Assembly: GCA_013396655.1 (NCBI GenBank)
Contig: WBMV01000298.1
Span: 1,977,430 to 2,041,429, forward strand
DNA: 64,000 nt
From: Campylorhamphus procurvoides
Taxonomy: Eukaryota; Chordata; Aves; Passeriformes; Dendrocolaptidae
Reading direction: 5' to 3'
Below, piece after piece: positions 49,871 through 60,875 of this stretch (positions are counted from its first letter, which is position 1; each line of letters starts with the position of its first letter). The translations under genes and the position numbers were made by a program. Under the pieces are notes generated by a model. That model was not told where the DNA came from, made no database searches, and saw only the letters and a list, made by a program, of their open reading frames with translations.

Positions 49871-52800
49871 CCATTCCAATTCATCTTCCATTTCCTAAGT
49901 TTAAATTATTATGTCAATACAACACCATAACCAGACCAAATATGGGAATCTTCAGGTATATGCACCTCTGTTCACAAAAATATTTCAAAGTTTCTCCTGC
50001 TGTTCATGAAACCTGCATTTGAAAATATAAACCCACATAACCTTTGTATTTTTCTCACACAACTTGAAGTGTGGGCTCTGTTTGAACCTCTTAATTCTCA
50101 CACATAGTATCTGTAAAAAGTTTAAGAGATTCATAGCGATTGAAATAGATGTCTAGACTGGTCTAAGTACTGGCCATTATAAACTATATCTGATAATACC
50201 TGTTTCAAATACATTATTAGTTATCTAGGTTTTCAAGTGGAAAATCTGAGGTTGGAATGATGATTTGACTTGGAAATACTTACCTGTTCAAAGACAGACA
50301 CTTAGAGAAGCTCTTCTTAGTGCCAGATTTAATTCCAAGACCACCTTTCATCCTTATTTCAGTATATTGTGTATGAACTGCACCAGCATTTCTCTCTTTC
50401 ACTTGCTCTTTGTACCTAAATACTGGAAAATAAAAGTAAGATTTTTCTTCTATAAACAGCAGCTTGTAGATATATCTCACTGAATTTACTGAGAGCAGTC
50501 CTCCATTCCTGAGCTCATCCGCAGTGAGTTTACAGCTCATTAAGAGAAAAGGATTCAGAACTCAGGGCAAAAACCCTACCTCAGACTAGGGTGAAATGGG
50601 ATCCCTGCTTCTTTCTGCCCTATTTCTTTTATTGTTTAAGGAAAGTCGAAGCCTCTACAGTCTTCTCCCTGAATATGCTGGAAAATTGTTGCAGTTGTCC
50701 AATATGAAGATGTGATTTGGTCAAAGACAGATGTTTCCTGACACTGTTAACATCTATAATAAGGTTTAACAAACTCTGTGTGTTATTTTGACAATTGAAG
50801 CTGTTTGGCTTTTAGCTCAACTGCTCTTGCCTCCCAACCACCTTTTCTGATATTTGGCTAGAAATTGAAATTGCTTCTTTTTGTGCTGGTATTTATTTCT
50901 GTCAGACATTGGAACCCCTGGCCAAAATTATATCTGCAAGTGCTTTTTAAAGAAAAGGAAGTTTACATAACTTTACAAATTTAGGGGCATGGTTGTTTGC
51001 AGATCTGTGTTTTTAAATAAGAGGAACATGTGTTCATTTTGACTCTTCAAGGTCTGTCCAAACTTAAGAAATTAAATGAGTCTGGCGTTTCACAATCTGC
51101 TACCTCTTTATAGGTAGATAAGTGAAGCAAAAAAGGACACCAATTGGTATACAGGCAGCTATTTGCATGTGGGCTAGTCCTGGAGTGATTGTAACTGTAT
51201 TTTGAGCTGTTTATCTGACCAACCCCAGGCTAAGACCTGTTCAGGAGTGGAGTAAGCCATTAGAGAAGACCATATTACAGTGATGTTCTCAGAGATCAGG
51301 GAAAGAAACATTGAAATAGGAGCAAATTAATGATACTAAAATGAGCAAGCTGAAGTTCTGCCCAGGGCCAGAAAGGCCACTCAAAGAGTTTCCCTAAGGA
51401 AGCTTCAGTGAGGTTATCTGTGTGGACCCACTGCCATCCATAAGTTTTGCCAGTGATCCCACTGGTTTGAGGGTCAAATCATGACCCTGAATCTTCACCC
51501 AGATGGACTATGTTCTCACAGCTGAAGTGAGAACACTCACATATTTTGAGTGGATATGTGCCTTTAACGGTGCCTCCCTGACGTGCATAAACATATAATT
51601 TGCAATTAAATCTTTTTGTCATTTGTGGTACTCTACTCCAGGACTCTTCCCCCCATTCAGCAGTTTAACACCCTTTTTCCAGGTTTTGGAGCACATATTT
51701 AAAGTAGAAAACCACAGTATCTGTTTGTGTTCATTGTCAAAAACAACTGTGTTTTGGAATTCTTTGCTTATATACTGCCTGTATTTCAAATTGTCTATTC
51801 TAAGAGTCTTGTCACAAGTGATGCCAAAATTCCTTTAAAGTGTTTTGGGGGCCAAAATTACCACCTCTCCACATAATTTTTTAATTTATTTTTTTTTTGG
51901 TCAATGAAAGTTACTTACACAAGGAAAATGTTTCCTGAAAGAAGTTTTGTATTTACATTCTTAATTGTGGCAAAACACAAGAAATAGTAACACCATGACC
52001 CATGACTTTGTTGTTTAAATTGAAGGAAAATTTCTTGTATTTCTCTTCCTGTTGTTTGCATGTGTGTGCAGTTACACAGCTGGAGTGTGATAGGTTTTAG
52101 TATATGCAGAGGGGTACTTATTTGGATGTAGTTTGCTTAGGGATACTGGTGGAGGAAGAAGCTAGAGATACCAGGTTAAGTTAAAATACATTTGTTTATT
52201 TAATTATTAAATAAACTCTTGAGCTATTTCTTGACCTTGATTACTTAGCACCTGTGTTGTCTAAGTTGGTGAAAGCTCATCTCTCACTCTCATTGCACTT
52301 TCTAGCTACACGATACATAAAACTTGCAATCATCTTTGCATCACTTTTGGGATGCAGGAAAAGTATTAGCATCTTTTGTCAGGTCTCCTTTACACTCTGA
52401 GCCCCTTTACATTCTGTGTTCTGTGGTCCCAGACAAAGAAGCATCTGGCACGGTGGGGGCAAAATATTTGTCTCCATGTGTTCATGGCTTATTCATGACT
52501 TTCTTACCTGCCACATCACTCCCTCTCTCTAAGCTTCAGAAAGCTTCATACCACCTGCACCTTTCTCTCTCTGAGTCAGTTTTCCACTGCACCTTGTCCA
52601 GATTGGAGGATCTGAACCTTTTTCTTTCAGAAGATACATCTAAATGTGCAGAAGGTACATTTAAATGAATTTCTGGCTCTACCAACTGTTTCAAATGCTA
52701 TACCAAGGAGATAATCTTTACAGTTTTACTTTTCTACCTAAATATTATTGTGAAATGCATTCCCTCTTGCTCTCTCCCTCTCTTAATCTTAATAACAGAC

Positions 52801-53753
52801 TTCTAGAAAAAATTAATTTTCTTTTGTGCAAAAAAAGTTCTATTGTGTCAACAGAGCACACATCTACCTGCTATCATCATGAAGAGCAACTCAGTTTACC
52901 AAGGTAGCCATGGATAAACCACATAGGATAGTTAAGCTTTAAAAAACAATTAGCATTGAGTTACAAACCTTTTCTTGGATTACTGTTTAGAGTTAATATA
53001 TAAAAATATAGTTTCCCTTGATGTAAAGAGTACAAACTTCGTTAAGAGTGAAATGAGCCTTCGAAACAAATGTTAAGGTTTGTAACCTTTGTGAGGGAAC
53101 ATTGAGTTAGAAAGGAGCATAAGACTGGGAAGCCAGATGTATAGACAAGTTTCTTTTTCTCTTTCCTAATCAGACAAAAGAAATGGTCATTATTCAGTTC
53201 ATAACAGGATTCTGAAACATATTAACATAATTAGGGGTACGGTGCTGGGCCAAGCTTGTTAGCTACGTTAGTGCCACCACAGCAAATTCAACTTGATTTT
53301 TACCAGAAGACATTCTTAGAAATGCAGTGCCAAGTACAAATGGAAAATACATTTTCCACCATTTAAAAAAATAAATCACTCCAAATATTTTGATGGTGTC
53401 ATGACAAAAGCAGCTGCAGTCTAAAACTTTGCATGTAAATAGTCTTAATGAGGGGAAGTGCCTTTAGCAGATGGGGAGTTGCAAAATTTTTAACAAAAAA
53501 AATCCTCACAGAGCTTTGCTAGCATCTGCTTAGAATTTAATGATAGAATGGACAGATCCACCCTTTCTGTGAGATGAAGGGGCAAGGACTACTGTCCTTT
53601 CCCTCAGGCTGTCTAGTTTCTGGGTTCTAGTAAGAGAGAAGACAATTGTAAGCAGCAGATCCTTAGTAACAAGTTGAAAGCTGTACTGACTTGTTATAGC
53701 CCTCAGTAGTTGCTATGTATCTAGCTCGTCTTCTTGGGAAATGAACCGTGTCA
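49871..53753. other. Noncoding sequence, no gene seen
   Basis: The largest frame is 114 codons on the plus strand (52324-52668), Ser/Leu-rich, followed by another of 80 codons (52665-52907). Neither has a recognisable domain or splice context. No transposon recognised. Confidence 0.65.
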
Positions 53754-53821
53754 TTTACATTTAAAAAATGTAAAAATATTTTTTAATATTTGTCAGGTGT
53801 TATTTTTTTAATATTTGTCAG
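53754..53821. repeat. Hairpin plus 25-bp-period duplication
   Basis: TTTACATTT (53754-53762) pairs with AAATGTAAA (53766-53774). Right after it, TTTTTTAATATTTGTCAG occurs at 53779-53796 and again at 53804-53821, a 25-bp-period duplication. This lies at the edge of the quasi-open segment at 53833. Confidence 0.75.
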
Positions 53822-53832
53822 AAAATGCAAGC

Positions 53833-54318
53833 TCATTTATAAAATGAAATTATTTTGTGAGAAATTAAACAAAATGAACAAACACACGTTTGTAAATAAA
53901 ATAGGAGAAAGGTTTCTGCCATGTCTACCAGGAATGCATTGACCTCATCATCAGGGTTCAGTGGCCTTTTGTGTTTCCAGAATGCCTTTGAGTGTCTCCT
54001 GAAGTAGACAAACCCATAAGCTGCAGCCACGAAAAATCTTCAAATGGAGTCTACAGATGGTAGTGTTTGACTTCGGGGGGAGACATTTTTCTCCACGACA
54101 TACCTCATTCTGGTTCCTAGGCAGGTGCTGCTCTCTGTGATGCCAGGAAACCTGACCCATGTTTCACCCACACCTTCTAGAAGTGCCTGTATGGCGTCAG
54201 CAATTACATCAGTATCCAGGCTCCAGCACTGATAAGGTAAGGCAGTGCAGACTGATGTATGGATTTGCTCAATCCTGACTCCGGGGTCACCTAATGTGGT
54301 GTAGGCGTGCCTGGGCTT
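53833..54318 (-). other. Quasi-open frame, possible pseudogene or TE relic
   Basis: One minus-strand frame stays open from 54318 down to 53833 apart from a single in-frame TGA at 54040-54042: 92 codons, the stop, then 68 codons. The first part includes LDTDVIADAIQALLEGVGE and TWVRFPGITESSTCLG; the second includes VAAAYGFVYFRRHSKAFW and LNPDDEVNAFLVDMAETF. I do not recognise the family. The segment is GC-richer than its flanks, and the opposite strand just beyond it (54371-54376) has an AATAAA in an LTR-like setting, so the frame could also be antisense to a decayed LTR. There is no clear start codon context and no intron signal. Treat it as an unassigned relic, not a gene. Confidence 0.3.
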
Positions 54319-54412
54319 TCACTGATCCTGTTTCTGTCACTAGAAGTAGGGTCATTATTTGCCTGCTACTGAATAAAGCTCCTCTTACTTATCTCAAGTG
54401 CGTGTGCTTAGC
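54275..54412 (+). mobile_element. Possible 3' part of a solo LTR
   Basis: GGGGTCACCTAATGTGGTGT is followed by GCCTGGGCTTTCACTGATCC, then ACTGAATAAAGCTCCTCTTA with the polyadenylation signal AATAAA at 54371-54376, then TCTCAAGTGCGTGTGCTTAG and a CA end. The run of AATAAAGCTCCT plus a short pyrimidine-rich R/U5-like segment is typical of retroviral-type LTR 3' ends. I cannot find the opposite TG boundary or a convincing target-site duplication, so this stays tentative. Confidence 0.3.
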
Positions 54413-57016
54413 TCAAAAAGGATTTTGAATCTCCTGATGAGATCAAAGGTTGTGAAACTCTTTTCTGAAAACTCAGACCTTACTACATTAATTAAATCTT
54501 CCTTCCTATGTCATCCATTCTTTTATAGACATTGAGTAATTAACCTCCTCTTTCTTTCTCTTTCATAATGTGAAGAAAACCCTTCAACCTCAAAGGCAAA
54601 AGTACATTTCTTCTTAATGCAAGGATGAAAGGATCTTACTGTTTTCTTCAGTTATGGCATAAAGAATGGTAATTTTGAATCTCTGTGGCATACTTAGATC
54701 TGCTAATTATTAAAAGCTTTCACAGCACAATGACTTTGTTTTCCTTTTCACCTACTTATTTTCACATAGACCTCTGATGGTGCCTCCATCCAGCTTCATG
54801 TAAAGACTGTGTTCTTAAAATTTAGTGCTTTATGAAGGTCCTTGGGAGAGGACCAACCTGTCTCCTTCTCTGCCCAACTGTATGTCCAGAAATGCCATTA
54901 GTAACTCAGGGCGCCATTTACTTTGTATTCATTGGCACTTTGTTGCCCTAGGACTGCCAAGCAACTGTCTTACAGAAAGGAGGATGTGCTCATTAAGGTC
55001 AAAGTTACCAAGGGAATACAGTGGCTTTACCAGGTACTGCCTGTGAGCTGACCTGTGATACCTCTTCACATGTGTGTTCATATAACTGATGAACACTCAT
55101 ATTATTTAGTTTTGCATATTAATGTATACCTTAATAGAAACTCCTGTTATTCATGAAGCCAAGAATGCTAGTATAAAGGTTAGGTAAAGGCTTTCTTCCA
55201 TTTTGATGTATTATTTTTCCTGAATGAGAGCTACAAGATGAAAGTTTTCTTTCTCCTGCAGACATAACCTGAGTTCTGGTTGCTTTCACATTAGATCATT
55301 ATCTAAGTAGGAAAGGGGATGCTGTCCAGTGCAAAAAGGCAGTGTAAAGTCCTTTGTGTTACTTGAATCCTGTGAGACTCACATCAGAGCCAGGAGCACA
55401 GGTAGTGTGGAAGAAAAAAGAGTTTTGTAGATAGCATTGCTGCATGGCCCTATTCAGAGAGCAGTGAAGTGGCACAGCCTGGAGAAGGCCACTGGAGTCT
55501 GTCCATGATTGTACCTCTGGGATTAAGATTGCCCTACCCTTATCTAGAGCCCCTGATGTTACAGTGTCTGTTCTGGCCTGTGAAAATCAGCAGGTCATCG
55601 GCAAGCTTTTGGTTTATAGGAAAAAATTACACAATTTATTGTAATCTTTGCAAAAATGGTTGTAACTGTGAAACAACATGGGTTGTCTCCTCTCTTTGCT
55701 AAGAGAGTTTCATTTGCTTTGGTTGTCATTTGCAGCTTCTGAGTTTCTGTTTGTGAATGTGACATAACATGCCAGATCAGTACAACCAACACCAAGAGGT
55801 TTATGCTTTCTACCTCACATCTCAGAATTTCAGCTCATTCCTAATTTTCAGAAAAAATTAACAGTGATTAGAATGTAATTTAAAGCTATCAGGAGCTGGA
55901 GTATTGTAGTGACTCTTTGGTTTGTTTCTATGCTTTGTTCATATTGCAGCATTTGTGCCAAGACTGTAATTTTCCATTGTGCTGTTGCTTTTTGAAATCT
56001 CTCATAGAGTGTTAAAAGAACTATCTTGAAATGGTAATTGTTACCATTATTATATTACAGTAGCATAGTAATTAGTGTTCAGGAGCAAGACTTGAACTTG
56101 ATAATGTAGTCTACGACTAAGTTGGCTGTACTTCAAGACCATTCTTTTAAAGTCATAAATACCTTTCTAGTTTCTCCTTCATATAGAGAGTCATGTATAT
56201 GTACAGGTACAGGTACAGTCTCTAAACACATGGAAAAAAACCCCAGCACTTTTTCATCTATTCCTACTCCTGTATTATTCATGTACAGGTGAGCTATGAT
56301 ACCAAGACATTCATTTCAATATACTGAAACTTGCTTTTGTCCTCACATGATAATTTGAATTGAGAAATATTTGGAGAAATTATTTATTTGCCAGCACAGT
56401 TGATGTATTCAGCAGGACAATTCAATTGCATTAAGATGCCTCCCAGAGAACAACATACTAATACATAATATGCAAAAGCAGTGAAAGCAGCTCAGAATAA
56501 AGTGAAAATTCAATAACAATTTACAGTTCATATATCATTTTTCTTACACTTCTTTCTTTTATAGTACTTTGCAATACACAAAAAATGTTCCTCTTGCCTT
56601 GGCTCCCTGTAAGTTGGATTTTGAAATATGCATTAAATGTCAGTAAACTAGAGGCAAGTTGTATGAATGCATATATCTGGGAAAGGGAAGAGCAAATTCT
56701 TAAGCTCTGTATTATGCAGCTTACAGCAAGATCTTACCATAAAGTTGTCTGCTGGTAGCAGGACAACACCATGGAATCCCACTCAGTTACAGCTGATCAC
56801 CTTTTATAATATTTGGGGTATTCTGAGGAGCAGATCATCTTGACGTCCCTTAGAAAAGGAATTCAGGGTCCACTGTCCATTGTGCTGACTTACTCAGATT
56901 TCAGGAAAATTCTTTGAGTGACATTAATTCTCCCTGGAAGATTAAAGATGTGAAGGGGAGGTCAGGGAGAAGGAAGTGTTTAATATTGGGAACAGTGTGA
57001 ATACTTAAGAGTTCCC
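54413..57016. other. Noncoding sequence, no gene seen
   Basis: Frames up to 77 codons only. It contains the GTACAG triplet repeat. Nothing else supported. Confidence 0.7.
56201..56218 (+). repeat. GTACAG hexamer repeat, three units
   Basis: GTACAG occurs three times without mismatch (GTACAGGTACAGGTACAG). Short tandem repeat. Confidence 0.9.
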
Positions 57017-57388
57017 TCAAGGCCCCCTGACCTGCAGAGGTTTTTGAGACAGATTCTGCAAATACTGCTTCTCCTGGAAAGCCACTAAATCACCTATGAA
57101 GCTCCATGTACTTCCTCGTGGGCAGGTTGGCTCTCCATTGGCATCAACAGCTCCCACCTGTGCATTACTGGGCCACAAAGAGCTGATAGGATCTGCCTCA
57201 GTGCATTTATTTCTTCTCAACAATACCAAACTATGCCCAAGCAAAGTCAAATTCTTGTCTATCTGCAAGTGTTTGAGATTCAAAGTGAACCCTAATCTTT
57301 CATGTGGGGGAATGGAGAGAATTTGATCCACATTGTTTAAATCGGTCCAAATAAGAAGGTACTCATCTGATTCCGTGTTTTGGTCCAA
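57017..57388 (-). other. Unrecognised 123-codon open frame
   Basis: This frame is open stop to stop for 123 codons on the minus strand, starting just after a TAA at 57389-57391 with TTG, not ATG, as its first codon. It contains stretches such as YLLIWTDLNNVDQILSIPP, HERLGFTLNLKHLQIDKNL and GEPTCPRGSTWSFIGDLVA. It has no signal peptide, membrane segment or motif I can name. The end reads CTGCAG then GTCAGG, which could be a splice donor, but no pyrimidine-rich acceptor precedes the frame. One frame of this length is not far beyond chance in 64 kb, so a coding role is unproven. Confidence 0.2.
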
Positions 57389-58165
57389 TTATTTTTAATT
57401 CCAAGAGGGTTACGGGGAATATAGAAGAATAAAAATAGAAGTAAATGTATATTAGACAGATCCTTGGAGTTTTATTTGCTTTCATTTCAGGATTTGCAGA
57501 GGCCAACTTCTGTTGTTCGTAATTCCTTAATATGGTTGCCTTAGCTAGTCTTAAATTGATGACTCTATACCGATCGCATTTTAAGGCTGTGAAAGATCAA
57601 TACCCGTGGGTCTTCTCCAGTGCCCTTCATTATTTTTTGTGATTTATTTCTCTCTTGGCTAGCCTGAGACTAAGCCTCTTGCATTGTTTCTTGCATGTCC
57701 ACTTTGGCAGCTAAATACTTGAGAATTTTGCTAAAGGGAGAAAAATAAAACTGTAAATATGTTATATACAAGAGTTGTCTTTATTTGTAACTCTTCTGAG
57801 CTGCAGCAAACTTGTTTGAAACAAATAATTTTACATAATTTAAAATATTATGGAAGTTAAAATTTTTAAACTACCTGAAGAAAACTTTGTTCAGGGACAT
57901 TCCTAGGTCTCTTTCTGACTTACTAGCAAGAATGACATGGCAAAACCTGATAGCTGACTGGTAATGATAATCAATGAATCACAGCTATAAAGAGCAAAAG
58001 ATGTTTCAGGATAGAATAAGGTAGTCTACTAACAGTCTCTAAAATGAAGTATACCTGAGGAGATTTGGGAACCCAACCCTTCTGGGAAAATAAATCATAC
58101 CACTACACTTGGTAGAACTAAATATTCCAAAGTGGAACTGGTCGGAGCAGTGTAAACATTAGTGA

Positions 58166-58200
58166 CAATCATAACATCTAATTATAATTTGTTATGATTG
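58166..58200. repeat. 11-bp perfect inverted repeat
   Basis: CAATCATAACA (58166-58176) pairs exactly with TGTTATGATTG (58190-58200). The 13-base spacer holds the palindrome AATTATAATT with two homeodomain-like ATTA cores. It could be a hairpin or a binding-site array. Confidence 0.75.
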
Positions 58201-60231
58201 CATACTACAGTGATAATAACATTAACTATGAGAGCCAGCTCTCATCTTATTAACCACTATGCAGAGCAATGCCAGCCCACTGTTCAAAAAAAATTTTCAG
58301 TTGAGTTAAACAAGCTATTTACATTAGTGTTTGATGCTTTAAACATTTTAAAGTATCATCATGTTTCTTTTGACAAAGATGATGACAACAGATATGTACC
58401 TGTGCAAAAAATATACAGGTTATTTTTTGTTCAAGTGTTGAGGGAGAAATCTGGCATTCATGCAACTCCCTCTAAAAAATGTGTGGGTCTTGTACAGACC
58501 TTAGTGGGCACAGAATCAGGGCAGTGACGAGCTAGCTGGTAGATGAGGAGAGGTGTAGACACTACCAGCTTCCCAAGATTAAAGGATCTGGAGCCCCAGT
58601 TCCAGAGACAGAGAAAACTCATCTCCTCATCAAAACTGGCAGCTGCTGAGTTTCTCTTCCCTTGTCCCAGTAAATGATCCTGCTGTGATGTCAGTTGAAT
58701 TTCTCTCCAGTTTTAACAAGTTGTTTAAATAAAAAAATATGTTATAAAGAGCTGTTGACACCTCAGGGATATCTCTGGAAAACTTAGTGTTTTGAAACAA
58801 TTTTGCAGATGCAGTATTAGAAAGGTTTTGGCCTGCTCCACACGATTTCTGCTTTTTATTTACAAGGGATGCTTGCACAGAAACATGATAGTGTTTCAGA
58901 ATGTAATGTATTCTCCTGCTTATTTCTTATTTGAAATCCTTGCTTTCCAGCTGACTTAACAGCCATTATGTGAATGGCTGTGCTGTGTCATCAGCTGCAG
59001 CCCTCTCTAATGTGTTTATAACAACTTCACTGAATGCATTTTTGAATAGGCATTCCTGTTTGATGGCGAGCTATAATTTTTTATTGTGGAAAGTATATTA
59101 GTATAATATTAGTATGGATACAGTTATATAAGTATAAAGTATGCCTCTGCCTATAGAGCAATGAAATATACCTATATAATAACAGCTATAGCACCACCAA
59201 AGTGTAGTCTACTCATTTGGTTGATCAGACAGCACTGCAAAGAGGTTCAGATTGCTGGGAGGATGGAGATTGCACAGACTTTTAGTTCCTCTGGCCAAAA
59301 GAAATCTATTCAGATAATTTTGTTTTTCTTTTCCGTGACTATAAAAAAATACCTGTTTTTCAATAGGGAGACCATTCCCCATGTGATACAAGCACAGCCA
59401 CAAGAGGAGGGCTTGCAGAATGGATCACAGGAGAGGGGGCAGTAGAACAGTGCTCACATAAACCTCTGATGCTCCAGGGGGAATGACTCATTTCCTCCCC
59501 AGCATCCAGTCCTACCCCTACCCTGTTCCCTGTCTCATGCTAGTTTAAGCCATCGTAGCTGAGCGTTGAAGAGGATCAGAACTGCACTAGGCAACAACTG
59601 CCTTCTGCCTTCAAAATTAATTTTCCAGCCACTTTGGTTTCTTAATGCACTGCAGAAGGAGCTGGTGTGTGTGGGAGGTGAGGAGTGCTCTGGGCAGCAC
59701 TGGTGGCTCAACCTGCCCCTCTAGCCATGGTCCAGGGCATCAACTAGCAGGTCCTCAGTGAAGGAAGAAACTCTGATTCTGTCACTGAAATTTCTGAATA
59801 CAATAGTTGTATTGTATAACACAATGTATAATATATGTATTTTCTTCTATAGTCCAGTCTGTCTTTACAGAGGTAGATACCTGCTGACAGAATTGCATAA
59901 CTCCCAATTGCCCTTAGTCAAGGAATAAAAGAAAATGTATGAGAAAGATTTGTTTTCAAGAAAATTAAAGAATCATAGACAAATAGAGGGAATATGAAAT
60001 ATTCCCATGAAAGTAACTTGCATGACTTTCTAATGTCTTGGGTGGTCAGCACACATGAGTTCTTTGTATAGGCTTCAGCACAGCAGAATGAACCACATGA
60101 AGCATCGTGTGCTTGGAACTACCAAAGCTTTAACAGCAATGTGTTTTACCAATACTTAGAACAACGAATCCTCTCCCTACTACATACACTGGGAACAAAC
60201 GAAATATTTAAAGAGAATTTTACAAGTTGGG

Positions 60232-60264
60232 TTTTTTGTTTTTTTTTTTTGAAGAAGAAGAAGA
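60232..60264 (+). repeat. Poly-T followed by GAA repeat
   Basis: Six T, one G, then twelve T run directly into GAAGAAGAAGAAGA. Two simple repeats abut. Confidence 0.85.
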
Positions 60265-60846
60265 TCATGCCATGCCTCAGATTCTGATCAGGTACCCTGA
60301 ACAAGGTACCCTGGTTTTCTCCAGCTAAGAGTGAGAAAACAAGATTGATTCCATGAAGTTGTTTGAGTTGATTGCTCAGTCTTGCAACAAGGTTTTTCCC
60401 AGGAGCTATCAATCCTCAAAACTGTGTGAAAAGCTGAAAGAAAGGTTTTGGTGTAGGCTCCTTTCTACTTTTAAATAAATAATTGTAAAAATTGTAAAAA
60501 CCAAAACCAGTTCAACCCATTTTCTCTGTGTGCTCTTTACCAGATTTTGTGAATGGAAAACTGTTCATTGGAAACGACTGCAATTTTTCCTAACCTTTGG
60601 GACTGTAACCAAATACAAATAAAGGTAAGATAGTATTTTGTAAACCTTTCTCCTGAAATAAAAATAAACAATTTGGACATTCCTCTAGGATGTTGCTTAT
60701 GTCACTGTTGATTAGTCATATTTCTGTAATATATGCCTTGAAAGTACTACACTTGCATATTAGTGTCAGGGAAAATATTCTCTCGCCTTCTGTTTCTCTA
60801 TGGCATATTATGTAGAAAGGACTTTTTGTCCTAATTTAAATAAATA

Positions 60847-60875
60847 AACAGCAGTTTGCTCTTTGCAAAACTGTT
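60847..60875. repeat. Imperfect hairpin
   Basis: AACAGCAGTTTGC (60847-60859) faces GCAAAACTGTT (60865-60875) over a 5-base loop, with a short bulge. Its length is below that of a typical pre-miRNA and I recognise no miRNA seed. Confidence 0.4.

Noticed and set aside
52324..52907. Two adjoining plus-strand frames of 114 and 80 codons
   Set aside because: Leu/Ser-rich composition typical of translated pyrimidine-rich noncoding DNA; no domain recognised.
58198..58527. 109-codon plus-strand frame with LNKLFTLVFDALNILKYHH
   Set aside because: Looks protein-like in part but has no known motif, and AT-rich codons dominate; no splice or promoter support.
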